Below are positions 34,856 to 36,244 of a stretch of 36,244 nt of DNA, piece after piece. Origin of the DNA: an uncultured Actinomycetes bacterium (lineage in GTDB: Bacteria > Actinomycetota > Actinomycetes > S36-B12 > UBA5976); the NCBI GenBank assembly GCA_903907835.1, contig CAIVPQ010000193.1, positions 1-36,244 on the forward strand, written 5' to 3'. The notes beneath the pieces were generated by a model, which saw nothing but the letters and a program-made list of their open reading frames with translations, was not told where the DNA came from and searched no databases. Made by a program: the position numbers and the translations under genes. Position 1 is the stretch's first letter; each line of letters opens with the position of its first letter.

Positions 34856-36244
34856 TGGCTGAAGCATTAATGAAGTACGAAGAAGCCATTGCAAACTTTG
34901 ATCCAGTATTGGGTCTTGAAGTTCACGTAGAACTCGGCACAAATACCAAGATGTTCTGCGGTTGCTCAACGGTCTTCGGTGCAGAACCTAACACTCAAGT
35001 CTGTCCTGTTTGTCTTGGCTTGCCAGGGGCGTTACCGGCGCTTAATCGCATTGGCGTTGAGTCCGCAATTCGTATTGGGCTGGCACTTAACTGTGAAATT
35101 GCTACTTGGTGTCGCTTCGCTCGTAAGAATTATTTCTACCCAGATATGCCCAAGAATTTCCAGACTTCACAGTACGACGAGCCGATTGCTTTTGAAGGCT
35201 ACCTAGATGTCGACATTGATACTGATGAAGGTCCAAAGACATTCCGAGTGCCAATTGAGCGCGCCCACATGGAAGAAGACACCGGCAAGAATCTGCACAT
35301 GGGTGGAGCAACTGGTCGAATCCATGGCGCAGATTATTCCTTGGTGGACTACAACCGCGCAGGTATCCCATTGATTGAAATCGTCACCAAGCCAGTTGAG
35401 GGAACGGGAAAGTATGCACCAGAAGTTGCCAAGGCATATGTGAGTGCACTTCGTGAGATCTTGCGCGGACTTGGCGTAAGTGACGTCAAGATGGAACAAG
35501 GATCACTTCGCTGTGATGTGAACTTGTCACTGCGCGAAACTCCAGAATCAAAACTTGGGACACGTTCTGAAACCAAGAATGTGAATTCATTGCGCTCGGT
35601 TGAACGTGCTGTTCGTTATGAAGTAATGCGCCATGCTGCTCGATTAACAGCAGGCGATCGCATTGTCCAAGAGACTCGACATTGGCATGAAGACACTGGT
35701 ATCTCAACGTCAGGTCGATCAAAAGAAGAAGCTGAAGATTATCGTTACTTCCCTGAACCAGATCTAATGCCGATTGCGCCTTCTCGCGAATGGGTTGAAG
35801 AATTGCGCGCGAGTTTGCCTGAGAATCCGGCAGTGCGACGCACTCGTCTAACCGCTGCTTGGAACATCAGCGATCTGGAAATGCAGAACCTGATGAATGC
35901 AGGTGTTCTTGATCTCGTTGAAGCCGCAGTTTCTGCTGGAATGAATCCAGATGCAGCCCGCAAATGGTACACAGGCGAACTTGCTCGCGTTGCCAATGAG
36001 CGTGGAGTGGAAGTCGAAGCACTTGGTGTAACTCATGTCGAACTTTCTCGCATTGAGGCGCTCATTGCTGAAGGCGCACTAAATGACAAACTTGCACGTC
36101 AAGTACTCGATGGATTGATTGCTGGCGAAGGAGATGTTGATTCAATTGTGGCTGGACGTGGACTTGCTGTGGTCTCTGATGATGGTCCATTAATTGAAGC
36201 TATCGATGCGGCTTTGGCAGCAGATCCTGCCGTTGTTGAAACCA
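34855..36244 (+). CDS. gatB: Asp-tRNA(Asn)/Glu-tRNA(Gln) amidotransferase subunit B (3' truncated by window)
   Basis: Not in the ORF track (no stop in window). TAATG overlap with gatA; reads [37 protein letters not shown]...[14 protein letters not shown]...[21 protein letters not shown], open to the window end. Confidence 0.96.
   Translation, partial: MAEALMKYEEAIANFDPVLGLEVHVELGTNTKMFCGCSTVFGAEPNTQVCPVCLGLPGALPALNRIGVESAIRIGLALNCEIATWCRFARKNYFYPDMPKNFQTSQYDEPIAFEGYLDVDIDTDEGPKTFRVPIERAHMEEDTGKNLHMGGATGRIHGADYSLVDYNRAGIPLIEIVTKPVEGTGKYAPEVAKAYVSALREILRGLGVSDVKMEQGSLRCDVNLSLRETPESKLGTRSETKNVNSLRSVERAVRYEVMRHAARLTAGDRIVQETRHWHEDTGISTSGRSKEEAEDYRYFPEPDLMPIAPSREWVEELRASLPENPAVRRTRLTAAWNISDLEMQNLMNAGVLDLVEAAVSAGMNPDAARKWYTGELARVANERGVEVEALGVTHVELSRIEALIAEGALNDKLARQVLDGLIAGEGDVDSIVAGRGLAVVSDDGPLIEAIDAALAADPAVVET

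Overview
Mid-GC actinobacterial chromosome segment, apparently core-genome and possibly from a streamlined aquatic lineage (taxonomy is inference). It encodes, in order: the 3' end of a Sua5/YrdC-type gene, glyA, a WecA-like transferase, the complete F1Fo ATP synthase operon (two small I/Z-like membrane genes, then atpB-E-F-H-A-G-D-C), a Tat-type Rieske protein plus an acidic His/Asp-rich membrane protein, cobO (PduO-type), murA, a small membrane protein, nucS, a Zn-ribbon protein, two alpha/beta hydrolases, a YbbN-like thioredoxin, a glgX-glgE-glgB alpha-glucan operon, enoyl-CoA hydratase, etfBA, an OafA-like acyltransferase, a cysteine desulfurase, mnmA, a short MetE-like protein, ligA and gatCA(B, truncated by the window end). 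I saw no CRISPR array, rRNA, tRNA, transposon or phage module, and no convincing new multi-gene system. The most interesting signals are: (1) a recurring leaderless-promoter architecture (TANNNT box, 6-8 nt, then the start codon) at about ten genes, including a 40-bp back-to-back cobO/murA pair; (2) MurA with Asp in place of the catalytic Cys; (3) a core-MetE-like protein with a His-Cys-Asp-Cys putative metal site; (4) a Rieske protein with Ser->Ala and Tyr->Phe at tuning positions, next to an uncharacterised His/Asp-rich membrane protein; (5) a substituted PLP-lysine motif in SHMT. Similarity calls are from motif and family recognition by eye; no searches were run.
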